Assembly: GCA_964632015.1 (NCBI GenBank)
Contig: CAZWAT010000061.1
Coordinates: forward strand, 1-13,802
DNA: 13,802 nucleotides
Origin: JAAYCO01 sp964632015
GTDB lineage: Bacteria; Planctomycetota; Phycisphaerae; SM23-33
Direction of reading: 5' to 3'
Made by a program: the position numbers and the translations under genes. Below the pieces are notes generated by a model, which saw nothing but the letters and a program-made list of their open reading frames with translations, searched no databases and had not been told where the DNA came from. Position 1 is the first letter of the stretch; every line of letters starts with the position of its first letter. Below, one piece after another: positions 6,843 through 13,802 of the stretch.

Positions 6843-7955
6843 TCATCGGGCAATGATCTTCGACACGCTGAACACAGGAAGAAGCAGCGCCATTGCGATT
6901 CCACCGACCAGCACGCCCATCACGATAATCATGATCGGTTCGATCATGGTGGTAATCGTCTTGATGGCGACTTTCAGGTCGTCTTCGCAGAATACGGCGA
7001 TGCGGTTCATCACCTCGCCCAGCCTGCCAGTCTTTTCGCCGGCGGTTATCATCTGTGTGATTGTGCGCGGGACAAGGTCGTACCCGGCGAGTTCGTCGCT
7101 GAGTGACGAGCCTTCGCGAACGCCTTCACCCACGTCGTTCCACAGCTTCTCATAGATGCTGTTTCCGGCGGATCTTGCTGTTATCGCCAGGCCTTCAAGC
7201 ATGCTCACGCCGGTGGTCACCATTGTCGCCATCGTTCGCAGCGAGCGAGCAAGAGATGCCTTTCGATACATCGAGCCGAACACCGGCACAGACAATCGCA
7301 ACCTGTCGAGATACACCCTGCCGGCGTCTGTGCGAGCGAAGTACCATAAGCCCCCGACAACTGTGACCAGGCCCAGGAGTATCACCGGCCAATACGTCGT
7401 AAGACCGTTGCTCATCGCCAACAGCAGCCGGGTTGGCGCGGGCAGTGTCGCGCCCTTCCCATCGTATATTTTCTCGAATCTTGGCAGCACGAAAATCAAA
7501 AGAGCAATCACCACGAGGAAGCAGAAACTCAGCATGCAGATCGGGTAGATAAGCGCTCCCTTGACGCGGTTTCTGGTTTCGCGTTCCTGCCGCATGTAGT
7601 CGCTGGCGCGGATGAGCATGTCGCCCATGGTCCCGGATGCTTCCGACGCCTGCATCAGCGCGACAAACAGCTTTCCGAACGCCTTGGGATAGGACTCGAG
7701 GGCAGTAGAAAACTCGGTGCCCCCCTTGACCTGGTCGGAGATGTCCGTCAGCATCGCCTTTACGCCGGAGTGATCGCTCTGTTCGGCAATCGAGTCTAGG
7801 GCCTCGGTCAACGGAACGCCCGTATCGATCATTACCGCCAGTTGAGTGGTCAGAAAGATCACATCGTCGGGACGCACTTTTTTGGGGGTCGGTGCGAGCG
7901 GATCGACCTGTACCTCGTCCCGTGCGTCAGTCGGGCTGTATGTGGCTGTGTTCAT
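6843..7955 (-). CDS. GspF/PilC-family inner-membrane platform protein
   Basis: Polytopic core protein of type II secretion or type IV pilus machines that couples the cytoplasmic ATPase to pilus or pseudopilus assembly. The 370 residues contain a ~30-residue soluble lead and two homologous GspF domains. The first (about 31-155) runs from FLTTQLAVMIDTGVPLTEAL to the first membrane helix (about 136-158). The second (about 232-355) has SLARSLRTMATMVTTGVSML and ITAGEKTGRLGEVM. Further membrane helices lie at about 189-206 and 336-360. It follows the ATPase gene directly, as these pairs usually do. ATG 7955 has a weak GGA ribosome-binding site. A GTG five codons upstream (7970) would overlap the ATPase stop as GTGA but has no ribosome-binding site. 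It is the last gene of the minus-strand run. Type II versus type IV pilus cannot be decided here. Confidence 0.93.
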   Translation of the reverse strand: MNTATYSPTDARDEVQVDPLAPTPKKVRPDDVIFLTTQLAVMIDTGVPLTEALDSIAEQSDHSGVKAMLTDISDQVKGGTEFSTALESYPKAFGKLFVALMQASEASGTMGDMLIRASDYMRQERETRNRVKGALIYPICMLSFCFLVVIALLIFVLPRFEKIYDGKGATLPAPTRLLLAMSNGLTTYWPVILLGLVTVVGGLWYFARTDAGRVYLDRLRLSVPVFGSMYRKASLARSLRTMATMVTTGVSMLEGLAITARSAGNSIYEKLWNDVGEGVREGSSLSDELAGYDLVPRTITQMITAGEKTGRLGEVMNRIAVFCEDDLKVAIKTITTMIEPIMIIVMGVLVGGIAMALLLPVFSVSKIIAR

Positions 7956-7966
7956 GCTGTTTCCAA

Positions 7967-9679
7967 TCACGCTGCCGTGGCCCTGAGAACCTCTTCAATA
8001 GTCGTTATGCCCGCCTTGACCTTGCTCATTCCATCCTGCCTCAATGTCACCATGCCGTTTTCAACGGCGCAGGCGTGCAGTTCGTTGAGTGTTGGTGAGG
8101 CGCAGATTCTGTCCCGCAGGTCGTCGTTTGGCGTCAGCAGTTCGTAAATGCCTATTCTACCGCTGAACCCGGAACCTCTACACTTGGGGCATCCGGCCCC
8201 GTGGTAGAACGTTTCTACATCACCCGCCAACCGCTCCACCGCCCTGCGCACCGACGGCGTAGGTTCATAGGGTTCCTTGCAGGAGGTGCATATCTTTCGC
8301 ACCAGTCGCTGTGCCAGGATCCCGTTCAATGACGCCGCCACAAGGTATGGTTCGACGCCGATATTCACCAGCCTGGTCACCGCGCCGCTTGCATCGTTTG
8401 TATGCAGCGTACTGAAAACCAGGTGTCCCGTCAGGGCCGACTGAACCGCTATGCGGGCAGTCTCCTGGTCGCGAATCTCGCCGACCATAATGATGTCGGG
8501 GTCCTGCCGAAGCAGGGACCTCAACGCCGAGGCGAACGTGAACCCGATGCGATCGTTCACCTGGAACTGATTGACCCCTCCAAGGTTGAACTCCACTGGA
8601 TCTTCAACCGTGCAGATGTTGACTTCGTCGCTGTTGAGTTCCTTGAGAACGCTGTAGAGCGTGGTACTTTTACCGCTTCCGGTAGGCCCGGTGACAAGTA
8701 TGATTCCGTTAGGGGCTTCAAGCGCGCTTCGCCACTGCTTGAGCATTTCATATGAAAACCCGAGTTTTTCGAGATTCACCAGAACGCTTCGGTTATCGAT
8801 AATTCGCACAACAATCTTCTCGCCATGCCTTCCGGCCATGGTGCTTACTCGCAGGTCGATGGGTCTGCCGTCCATCATCACATGTATTCCGCCGTCCTGG
8901 GGAAGCCTGCGCTCGGAGATGTCCAACCCCGCCATGATTTTTATCCTGCTGGAAATGGCGGGTAGCATCTTTGCCGGTGGGCGGATCTTTTCATAAAGAA
9001 CACCATCAACGCGATAACGTACCCGTAGCGAATTATCGTCGGGCTCGATGTGAATATCGCTTGCGCCCTCGCGAACCGCGTGGAATATCAGGTAATTGAC
9101 CAGCTTGATAATCGGCGAGCCCTCGGCGGCCTCCTCAAGGTCGACAATGTCCTCGACCTTGGTCTCGACAAGCGCAAGCTCGCCCGCGTCGCGGTCGTCA
9201 AAGATGTCGTCGATGACGAAAATATTCGCCGAAGGCAGGTGATTCTCGAGGGTCGCCTTTATTTCCTTCGCCGTGGCGCAGACGATCAGGATATCGCAGT
9301 CCGTCAACCTGCCCACTTCCTCGATAAGGAAGACGTTCGCCGGCTCGTTCACAGCAAGCGTAAGTTGATTGCGAACCTTGAACAACGGAAGCACGCAGTG
9401 CTTGTCAAGAAACTCGCGGGGAAGAACATCCATGACCTTTGGGTCGGCGATTTTGGGCGAAACATGCGCAAAGGGCACGCCATAACCCGCGGCCAATGCC
9501 GCCATGATCTGGTCTTCGGAGCAGATATCGAGCTTCTGAAGCACTTCGCCCAGAAGCATCGTAGTGCCCTTCTGCTTCTGGAACTCAAGCGCGGTGCGAA
9601 GCTGATCTTCAGTTACCGCCCCGTGCTGAATCAGCAGTTGCCCAAGTTGCAGTTTTCGATTTGAATCGTTATCGATCAT
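7967..9679 (-). CDS. GspE/PilB-family secretion or pilus assembly ATPase
   Basis: Hexameric ATPase that powers pseudopilus or pilus extension from the cytoplasmic face. The 570 residues show an N-terminal MshEN-like domain with two tandem half-repeats (about 10-34 and 41-65), a linker, the N2 domain (about 185-300, ASDIHIEP and RYRVDGVLY) and the RecA-like motor. Motor motifs are Walker A GPTGSGKST (331-339), Asp box EDPVEF (359-364), Walker B DPDIIMVGEIRD (393-404) and His box TGHLVFSTLHTNDA (417-430). The zinc tetracysteine is Cys464, Cys467, Cys497 and Cys500. All motor residues are intact. ATG 9679 has GGAAG 6 bases upstream. It lies 21 bases after a STAS gene and 11 bases before its gspF-like partner. 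MshEN domains can bind c-di-GMP. The key positions here are divergent, so binding is uncertain, although an HD-GYP protein is encoded in the same run. Confidence 0.95.
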   Translation of the reverse strand: MIDNDSNRKLQLGQLLIQHGAVTEDQLRTALEFQKQKGTTMLLGEVLQKLDICSEDQIMAALAAGYGVPFAHVSPKIADPKVMDVLPREFLDKHCVLPLFKVRNQLTLAVNEPANVFLIEEVGRLTDCDILIVCATAKEIKATLENHLPSANIFVIDDIFDDRDAGELALVETKVEDIVDLEEAAEGSPIIKLVNYLIFHAVREGASDIHIEPDDNSLRVRYRVDGVLYEKIRPPAKMLPAISSRIKIMAGLDISERRLPQDGGIHVMMDGRPIDLRVSTMAGRHGEKIVVRIIDNRSVLVNLEKLGFSYEMLKQWRSALEAPNGIILVTGPTGSGKSTTLYSVLKELNSDEVNICTVEDPVEFNLGGVNQFQVNDRIGFTFASALRSLLRQDPDIIMVGEIRDQETARIAVQSALTGHLVFSTLHTNDASGAVTRLVNIGVEPYLVAASLNGILAQRLVRKICTSCKEPYEPTPSVRRAVERLAGDVETFYHGAGCPKCRGSGFSGRIGIYELLTPNDDLRDRICASPTLNELHACAVENGMVTLRQDGMSKVKAGITTIEEVLRATAA

Positions 9680-9700
9680 ATATTCTTCCAGCCGGCATGA

Positions 9701-10042
9701 TTACATTTCCACTGCCTTGACTGCCTCGGTGACGTCCTCAAAAAGTTCGAAGACCGAATCAAGCCGGGTGATTTCCAGTATCTTTCTGACGTTTTCGTCG
9801 CACTTGACAAATCGCACCTGCCCCAGTCGCTCGGCGAGGCGATCTTGAAGATCCAGCAGGTACTCCAGCGCCTGTGAATCCACAAACGGCACGCTTTCGA
9901 GATTAAGCACCAGGTCGATGACTTCATTGCTCTCAAGTTGGTGATCCACCGCCTGTCGAAGGGCTTCGATGGTGTCTTCAACGAGTTCGCCCTTGAATAT
10001 CAGGATCACAGCATGACCATAGCTTTCGGCGGTAATGTTCAC
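9701..10042 (-). CDS. STAS-domain protein (anti-sigma factor antagonist-like)
   Basis: A 113-residue single STAS domain of the SpoIIAA/RsbV type. These proteins act in partner switching, where a serine kinase phosphorylates a conserved serine and a PP2C phosphatase removes the phosphate. The candidate serine is Ser56 in VPFVDSQALEYLL. The usual glycine after it is Ala58, as in some non-sigma STAS proteins. The GTG start at 10042 overlaps the stop of the HD-GYP gene as GTGA, with GAGGAG 9 bases upstream, so the two are translationally coupled. No anti-sigma kinase, PP2C phosphatase or sigma factor is in the window. The target may therefore be something other than a sigma factor, perhaps a component of this operon; that is inference. 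Confidence 0.9.
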   Translation of the reverse strand: MNITAESYGHAVILIFKGELVEDTIEALRQAVDHQLESNEVIDLVLNLESVPFVDSQALEYLLDLQDRLAERLGQVRFVKCDENVRKILEITRLDSVFELFEDVTEAVKAVEM

Positions 10043-11694
10043 TGTGATTGCTCCTCTGGCATCATGCCCGCGGGGAAGACCGTCGTGGGACCCCGCCGGA
10101 GTTCTTCCATCACCTTCTGGAAGTTCATTGTCATGAACAGATCCACCAGTTGCGGATCGAACTGCGTCCCCTTGTGCTTGTTAAGCTCTTCGACAACCAC
10201 ATCCAACGGAAGCGCATCGCGATAGGTTCGGTCGGATGTCATCGCGTCCACGACGTCGGCGAGGCAGATAATCCGCCCTTCGATCGGAACCTGGTCTCCG
10301 ACAAGACCCTGGGGGTATCCCTTGCCATCGGGCCGTTCGTGGTGCGTGAGAATTGCCTGGATGATATCGTCCAGTTGGCGAATGCCTCCTAGAATTCTCG
10401 CACCGATGCTCGGATGCAGCTTGATCTTGTCGTATTCCTCGTCTGTCAGTCTGCCAGGCTTGCACAATACGCTTTCGGGCACGCCGATCTTGCCGATGTC
10501 GTGCAGAAGTCCGGCGAGGTAGATTTCGTGCACCTTCTGTGGACTCATGCCCAGTGCCTGGGCGATCATGCGAGACAGCAGCGCGACCCTCTGGCTGTGG
10601 CCGCAAGTATAGGGATCTTTGGCGTCAATGCTGGACGTCAGCGCGTGCAGCATGCCCATAAGAAGATCCTGAAGCTCCGCGTAAAGCCTGCTGTTACTCA
10701 GGAAGACCGACCCCTGGCTAGCGAGCGAGTTGAGCAGTTTGAGGTCGACGCTGTCGAAGTCTGTGCTTCTGTTCAAGGCGATAATCATGCCCATAAGCGA
10801 TTGGTCGCGTATCAGGGGCGCAGCCACGAAGTTGCGAATCGATTCAAGCTGGCTTGGCGGCTCGGGCCTGAAGGCGTTATTGAGCACGGGTCGATGATCC
10901 TTGAACTCGCTTGCGATATGAGCGGACGCCAGCATACGAATTTGCTGTGGAGAGATATCCAGGTCGCCCGCAAGCACCACGTTGTGATCGCTTTTTGCTT
11001 TCTCGGGCGGATGAATGACGGCCGCGACCGCCGATACGCCCATGACGTCCAGCAACTGGGTGCACATTTTGTGGAAGAACTCGTCAGGTTGCTGCGTGAC
11101 CTTCATCGAGCCGCTGATGTTGTACAGCAAGCTGAGCTCTTCATATGTATTGGCAAGATTGGTGCTGAGGGATTCGGTCTCGGCATATGCAACCGCCAGC
11201 GCCTGTTCACGATCGAGAATCCAGCCCAGCATGTTGAGCAGGTCCTGCGCGTCGGTGGTCGAACGGCGAAGGGGTTTGGCAAATTCATGCAGCTCATCGA
11301 GCGGAAGGTTCAGTTTCTTCCACTGTGCCTCGAGCGCGCCGTTTGTGTACGCATCTTTCACCGGGAAGCACGCGGCGAGAAAGCCCACAGCCCTCCTTCG
11401 CTGCATAAGAGGTATCGCAAGCACAACGCCTCCGCAGGGGCATGTTCCGCAGATCGACTCATCGGCGTCAAGCGCTCTGGCGCCCAGTGACTTGCATTCG
11501 GCTGTGCAGTCAAGTCCCGCCTGGTGCATGCGCGCGCAGAGTTGGCAGGCATCGACAGGTTTGACCATCAGTCCGCCGTTTGAATCCCACGCCCACAGAC
11601 CCACCTGCATCTGTTCGGCCCGGGCTTGAACCGCCTCCACAACCGAACGCACAAGGTCATGTGCCTGCGAATATTTTGAGACAACTGAAAACAT
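10039..11694 (-). CDS. HD-GYP c-di-GMP phosphodiesterase with PocR-like Cys-rich and GAF sensory domains
   Basis: Predicted to hydrolyse cyclic di-GMP. The 551 residues read as three parts. The N-terminal sensory domain (about 1-115) resembles PocR domains and carries seven clustered cysteines at 50, 53, 63, 67, 82, 85 and 87. A GAF domain follows (about 185-335). The C-terminal HD-GYP domain spans about 340-530. Catalytic signatures are complete: GHSQRV (His366), LLHDIGKIGVP (His398, Asp399), KLHPSIG (His427), HHERPDGKGYPQGL (451-464, with the GYP triad) and LADVVDAMTSDRTYR (478-492). No membrane helix is visible, so it should be cytoplasmic. ATG 11694 has a GGAG ribosome-binding site formed by the last codons of the receiver gene, and only 2 bases separate the genes. 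It resembles an RpfG-type regulator with the receiver on a separate polypeptide. Confidence 0.93.
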   Translation of the reverse strand: MFSVVSKYSQAHDLVRSVVEAVQARAEQMQVGLWAWDSNGGLMVKPVDACQLCARMHQAGLDCTAECKSLGARALDADESICGTCPCGGVVLAIPLMQRRRAVGFLAACFPVKDAYTNGALEAQWKKLNLPLDELHEFAKPLRRSTTDAQDLLNMLGWILDREQALAVAYAETESLSTNLANTYEELSLLYNISGSMKVTQQPDEFFHKMCTQLLDVMGVSAVAAVIHPPEKAKSDHNVVLAGDLDISPQQIRMLASAHIASEFKDHRPVLNNAFRPEPPSQLESIRNFVAAPLIRDQSLMGMIIALNRSTDFDSVDLKLLNSLASQGSVFLSNSRLYAELQDLLMGMLHALTSSIDAKDPYTCGHSQRVALLSRMIAQALGMSPQKVHEIYLAGLLHDIGKIGVPESVLCKPGRLTDEEYDKIKLHPSIGARILGGIRQLDDIIQAILTHHERPDGKGYPQGLVGDQVPIEGRIICLADVVDAMTSDRTYRDALPLDVVVEELNKHKGTQFDPQLVDLFMTMNFQKVMEELRRGPTTVFPAGMMPEEQSQ

Positions 11695-11696
11695 TA

Positions 11697-12092
11697 CTAC
11701 TCCGGTTTGGATTGATCCTCAGCATCTTCGTTAAGCAACCCCGTGACTTTTTCGAGCACTTCCCGCGGCGAAAACGGCTTGGCGAGAACCGTCGCAATTC
11801 CGGCTTTTATCATCTCTGCCGCTTCGAGGTCGAACCCCCTGGCCGTGAGCATGATGGCGGGTATCGATTTCGTTCTATCGTCGCTACGAAGCTTCACGCA
11901 AAGCTCCATGCCGGTCATGTAGGGCATCTGGTAATCGGTAATCAGCAGGTCAGGACGTTCGACAAGGCACAGTTCGTAAGCCTCTTCTCCATCAACGGCC
12001 GTCAACACCTCGTAACCGGCGTTTCTCAACTTCATGCTCACAACGTGCAGTATGTGGGCCTCATCATCAGCAACCAGGACTTTCTTACTCAT
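11697..12092 (-). CDS. Single-domain CheY-like response regulator
   Basis: A 131-residue receiver domain with no output domain. The acidic pocket is Asp9, Asp10 and the phosphoacceptor Asp53 (LLITDYQMP), followed by Thr83 (IMLTARG) and Lys105 (VLAKPF), so it should be fully able to take a phosphoryl group. The last ~12 residues form an acidic tail. It lies 31 bases after the histidine kinase, its likely partner, and 2 bases before the HD-GYP gene, which argues that it acts by binding another protein of this operon. ATG 12092 has an AGGTGA ribosome-binding site. What it binds is not visible from sequence. Confidence 0.95.
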   Translation of the reverse strand: MSKKVLVADDEAHILHVVSMKLRNAGYEVLTAVDGEEAYELCLVERPDLLITDYQMPYMTGMELCVKLRSDDRTKSIPAIMLTARGFDLEAAEMIKAGIATVLAKPFSPREVLEKVTGLLNEDAEDQSKPE

Positions 12093-12123
12093 ATTTCACC
12101 TGATCCGCCGGACTCCAGCGGAG

Positions 12124-13569
12124 TTATGCTATGATCGGCAACTCGAATGCGAACGTGCTTCCCTTGCCTTCCTCGCTTGTGACCGATAGCTTTCCATCAT
12201 GTACCTTTTCGATTATGTGCTTCACGAGCGTCAGCCCCAGGCCTGTGCCCTTGGCCAGCTTCTCGCTTGAACGAACGCGATAGAACTTGTCGAACACCCT
12301 TGGTAGATCCTCGGCGGGAATTCCCGCTCCGGTATCGCTGACCTCGAAGACCGCGACCTTTCGTCGCTCGTCCACATTTACCGAAATACCAACCGTTCCG
12401 TCTTCGGGGGTGTACTTGACCGCGTTTGAAATAAGGTTTAGCGTCGCCTGATAGATCATGTCATGATCGGCTTCGACCTGGTAATACACCGGCGCAAGCG
12501 ACTCGGTGAGTCTGATTCTTTTTGCCTTGGCCTGGATAATCGCCACATCAAGCACCTGCTTGACGACCGCGGTAAGGCTCATAGGCTCTCGCACCACCTT
12601 GACCACACCGGACTCGATGCGGGAGATATTCAGAATGTTTTCGATCAGCCTGTGAAGGCGATCAGTCTCAGACGAGATGATCTCGTAGAACTCCTTGGTG
12701 GTTTTTTCGTCCTGCGCCTCGCCGTCAAGCAGCATCTCGATGTAGGCCTTGATGCTCGACAGCGGCGTCTTGAGTTCATGTGAAACATTCGATACGAAAT
12801 CGGTCTTGATGCGTGCGATTTCCTTCTCGCGGGTGACGTCATGCAGAACCGCAACCACGCCCGAGACCTCGTTTGTCGGAGAGGCGACACAACTAAGGGT
12901 TATGTTGAAGGTTCTGGGTGTGCCCTTCTGGTCGATGCAATGCTCAACCACCTTGCGGGTGAGATTGCGGCCGTGAGAGCGTGTTTCCCTGATGAGCCGA
13001 ACCAGCGAACCGTTCGAGATGATCTGATCGATATTCTTTCGCAACGATCCCGCGAGTTTGAAGCCCAGCACTTTCTCGGCAGCTTCATTGGCAAGAATCA
13101 GTTCATCAAATCGGTTGGTGACGATAACCGCGTCGGAGATCGAAAATATGATCGCCTCGGTGTTGTGCTTCTCGGCGGCGGCAACACGAAACTGAATTTG
13201 AAGCTCGCGATTCTCAACGCGAAGCTCTTCCATTTGCCTTCGCGTGATGGTGAGAAACTCGTTGAGAGGCTTGACGATCTGTGTGAGCTCACCGGTTGAT
13301 TCGAGCATGACCAGTCCTATTTTCCCGGTTCTGGCCATTGTTTCCATCTGCGAGGAGATAGTGTTTATGTCTCGCTGGACGGCTTTCCAGAACGCCATTA
13401 CGCCACCGGCGGCAAGCAATGCGATAAGGATCAGCGCCAGCCAAGGCATGCCCGCGGTGGAGACACCATGTTCATTGCGCAGCGCCACCGCCGTGGCGTA
13501 GTAGGCGATGCTAGCACCCAGCGCCACAAACATGATGCTGGCAATTCCCAATCGTCTGACGGTTGTCAC
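12124..13569 (-). CDS. Membrane-bound PAS sensor histidine kinase (PhoR/ResE-like)
   Basis: A 481-residue autophosphorylating sensor. Two membrane helices (about 9-30 and 41-61) enclose only ~12 residues, so there is no periplasmic sensing domain. A HAMP-like segment and coiled coil (about 62-135) lead to a PAS domain (about 135-250, ISDAVIVTNRFDELILANEA). Next come the dimerisation/phosphoacceptor domain with His264 in SHELKTPLSS, and the ATPase domain. The ATPase domain has an N box with Asn378 and Asn382 (NLISNAVKYT), G1 DTGAGIP (412-418), F box FDKFY (426-430) and G2 GTGLGL (441-446). All catalytic boxes are intact. It starts with GTG 13569, with GGAG 7 bases upstream. It sits 17 bases after a TPR gene and 31 before the receiver, its presumed phosphate acceptor. 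Sensing is probably cytoplasmic, through PAS, or within the membrane. Confidence 0.95.
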   Translation of the reverse strand: MTTVRRLGIASIMFVALGASIAYYATAVALRNEHGVSTAGMPWLALILIALLAAGGVMAFWKAVQRDINTISSQMETMARTGKIGLVMLESTGELTQIVKPLNEFLTITRRQMEELRVENRELQIQFRVAAAEKHNTEAIIFSISDAVIVTNRFDELILANEAAEKVLGFKLAGSLRKNIDQIISNGSLVRLIRETRSHGRNLTRKVVEHCIDQKGTPRTFNITLSCVASPTNEVSGVVAVLHDVTREKEIARIKTDFVSNVSHELKTPLSSIKAYIEMLLDGEAQDEKTTKEFYEIISSETDRLHRLIENILNISRIESGVVKVVREPMSLTAVVKQVLDVAIIQAKAKRIRLTESLAPVYYQVEADHDMIYQATLNLISNAVKYTPEDGTVGISVNVDERRKVAVFEVSDTGAGIPAEDLPRVFDKFYRVRSSEKLAKGTGLGLTLVKHIIEKVHDGKLSVTSEEGKGSTFAFELPIIA

Positions 13570-13586
13570 TTCTTGCTCCAGTCAGG

Positions 13587-13772
13587 TCACTTCGCCCGCA
13601 GAGCGGACATCAACAGCTTTCGGGCTATGGCGTTATCAGGCTCGATTTTCAAAGCAATTGCGTAGCAGTTGCGGGCATTGTTCATGTCGCCCGATGACGC
13701 GTGCGCCCTTCCAAGAAGCATCTGCACGATGGCAGAGTCTGGTTGGTCATTCCGCGCCGATTCAAGCAGCAC
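13587..13772 (-). CDS. Short TPR protein, possibly a broken or start-shifted gene
   Basis: The 61 residues contain one clear tetratricopeptide repeat (about 13-46, with MLLGRAHASSGDMNNARNCY and ALKIEPDN) plus flanking helices. Such repeats bind other proteins. The only in-frame start that reads through is GTG 13772, which has no ribosome-binding site and follows directly on an in-frame TAA (13775-13773). Five codons above that stop there is another in-frame GTG (13790) with GAGGAGG just upstream. If the TAA were a sense codon, the protein would start there with a natural-looking helix. So the gene may carry a nonsense change or sequencing error, or may be the remnant of a longer TPR gene. It ends 17 bases before the histidine kinase and is in the same transcript. 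The window edge prevents a final decision. Confidence 0.5.
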   Translation of the reverse strand: MLLESARNDQPDSAIVQMLLGRAHASSGDMNNARNCYAIALKIEPDNAIARKLLMSALRAK

Positions 13773-13802
13773 TTATAGCATACGACTCACTCATCCTCCT
13801 CG

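Noticed and set aside
10414..11490. 358-codon open frame on the plus strand opposite the HD-GYP gene
   Set aside because: It is antisense to a gene with complete catalytic motifs, has no recognisable domain, and its length follows from codon bias of the opposite strand. The same holds for long frames opposite larB (836-1591), the debranching enzyme (2694-3455), the ATPase (9050-9664) and the kinase (12841-13299).
13787..13801. End of an upstream gene (codons reading EEDE then TGA) at the right edge
   Set aside because: Only four codons are visible and they coincide with a ribosome-binding-like GAGGAGG, so a CDS call is not supportable.

Overview
This is a moderately GC-rich bacterial chromosomal window with short intergenic gaps (none over about 170 bases), many GTG starts and many stop/start overlaps. 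It has no RNA gene, insertion sequence, CRISPR array or phage gene that I can see. The gene set (a stand-alone LarB, a GH133-type debranching enzyme, and a PocR/GAF/HD-GYP protein with a STAS protein beside a GspE/PilB ATPase) fits a Gram-negative-type environmental bacterium. My guess is Planctomycetota, perhaps Phycisphaerae. This is inference from gene content and no sequence marker settles it.

Left part, plus strand, 1-5377. A 5'-truncated AraC-family regulator is followed by larB (nickel-pincer cofactor synthesis, first step) and, 13 bases on, nnrD (NAD(P)H-hydrate repair). Then comes a separately promoted glycogen debranching enzyme, translationally coupled to a membrane protein of unknown function. 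Two promoter-like sites stand out. One before larB would give a leaderless mRNA. The other, before the debranching enzyme, has a consensus TATAAT.

Middle, minus strand, 5350-6841. A zinc-finger-less DnaJ/CbpA-type co-chaperone is followed by an overlapping small two-helix membrane protein with a very acidic tail. The latter's 3' end overlaps the 3' end of the plus-strand membrane protein by 28 bp. The 6675-6842 gap holds a minus-strand terminator candidate, a second strand-specific hairpin and the dnaJ promoter region.

Right part, minus strand, 13790 down to 6843. One compact operon-like run encodes a short TPR protein (start uncertain, in-frame stop nearby), a membrane PAS histidine kinase, a single-domain CheY-like receiver, a PocR-like/GAF/HD-GYP protein (predicted c-di-GMP phosphodiesterase), a STAS protein, a GspE/PilB assembly ATPase with an MshEN-like N-terminus, and a GspF/PilC inner-membrane platform. 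Gaps are 31 bp or less and some genes overlap by 4 bp. The layout suggests a signalling chain (phosphorelay, c-di-GMP turnover, STAS switching) dedicated to a type II secretion or type IV pilus-like machine. It is the most interesting assembly in the window. Pilins, prepilin peptidase and secretin are not present here.
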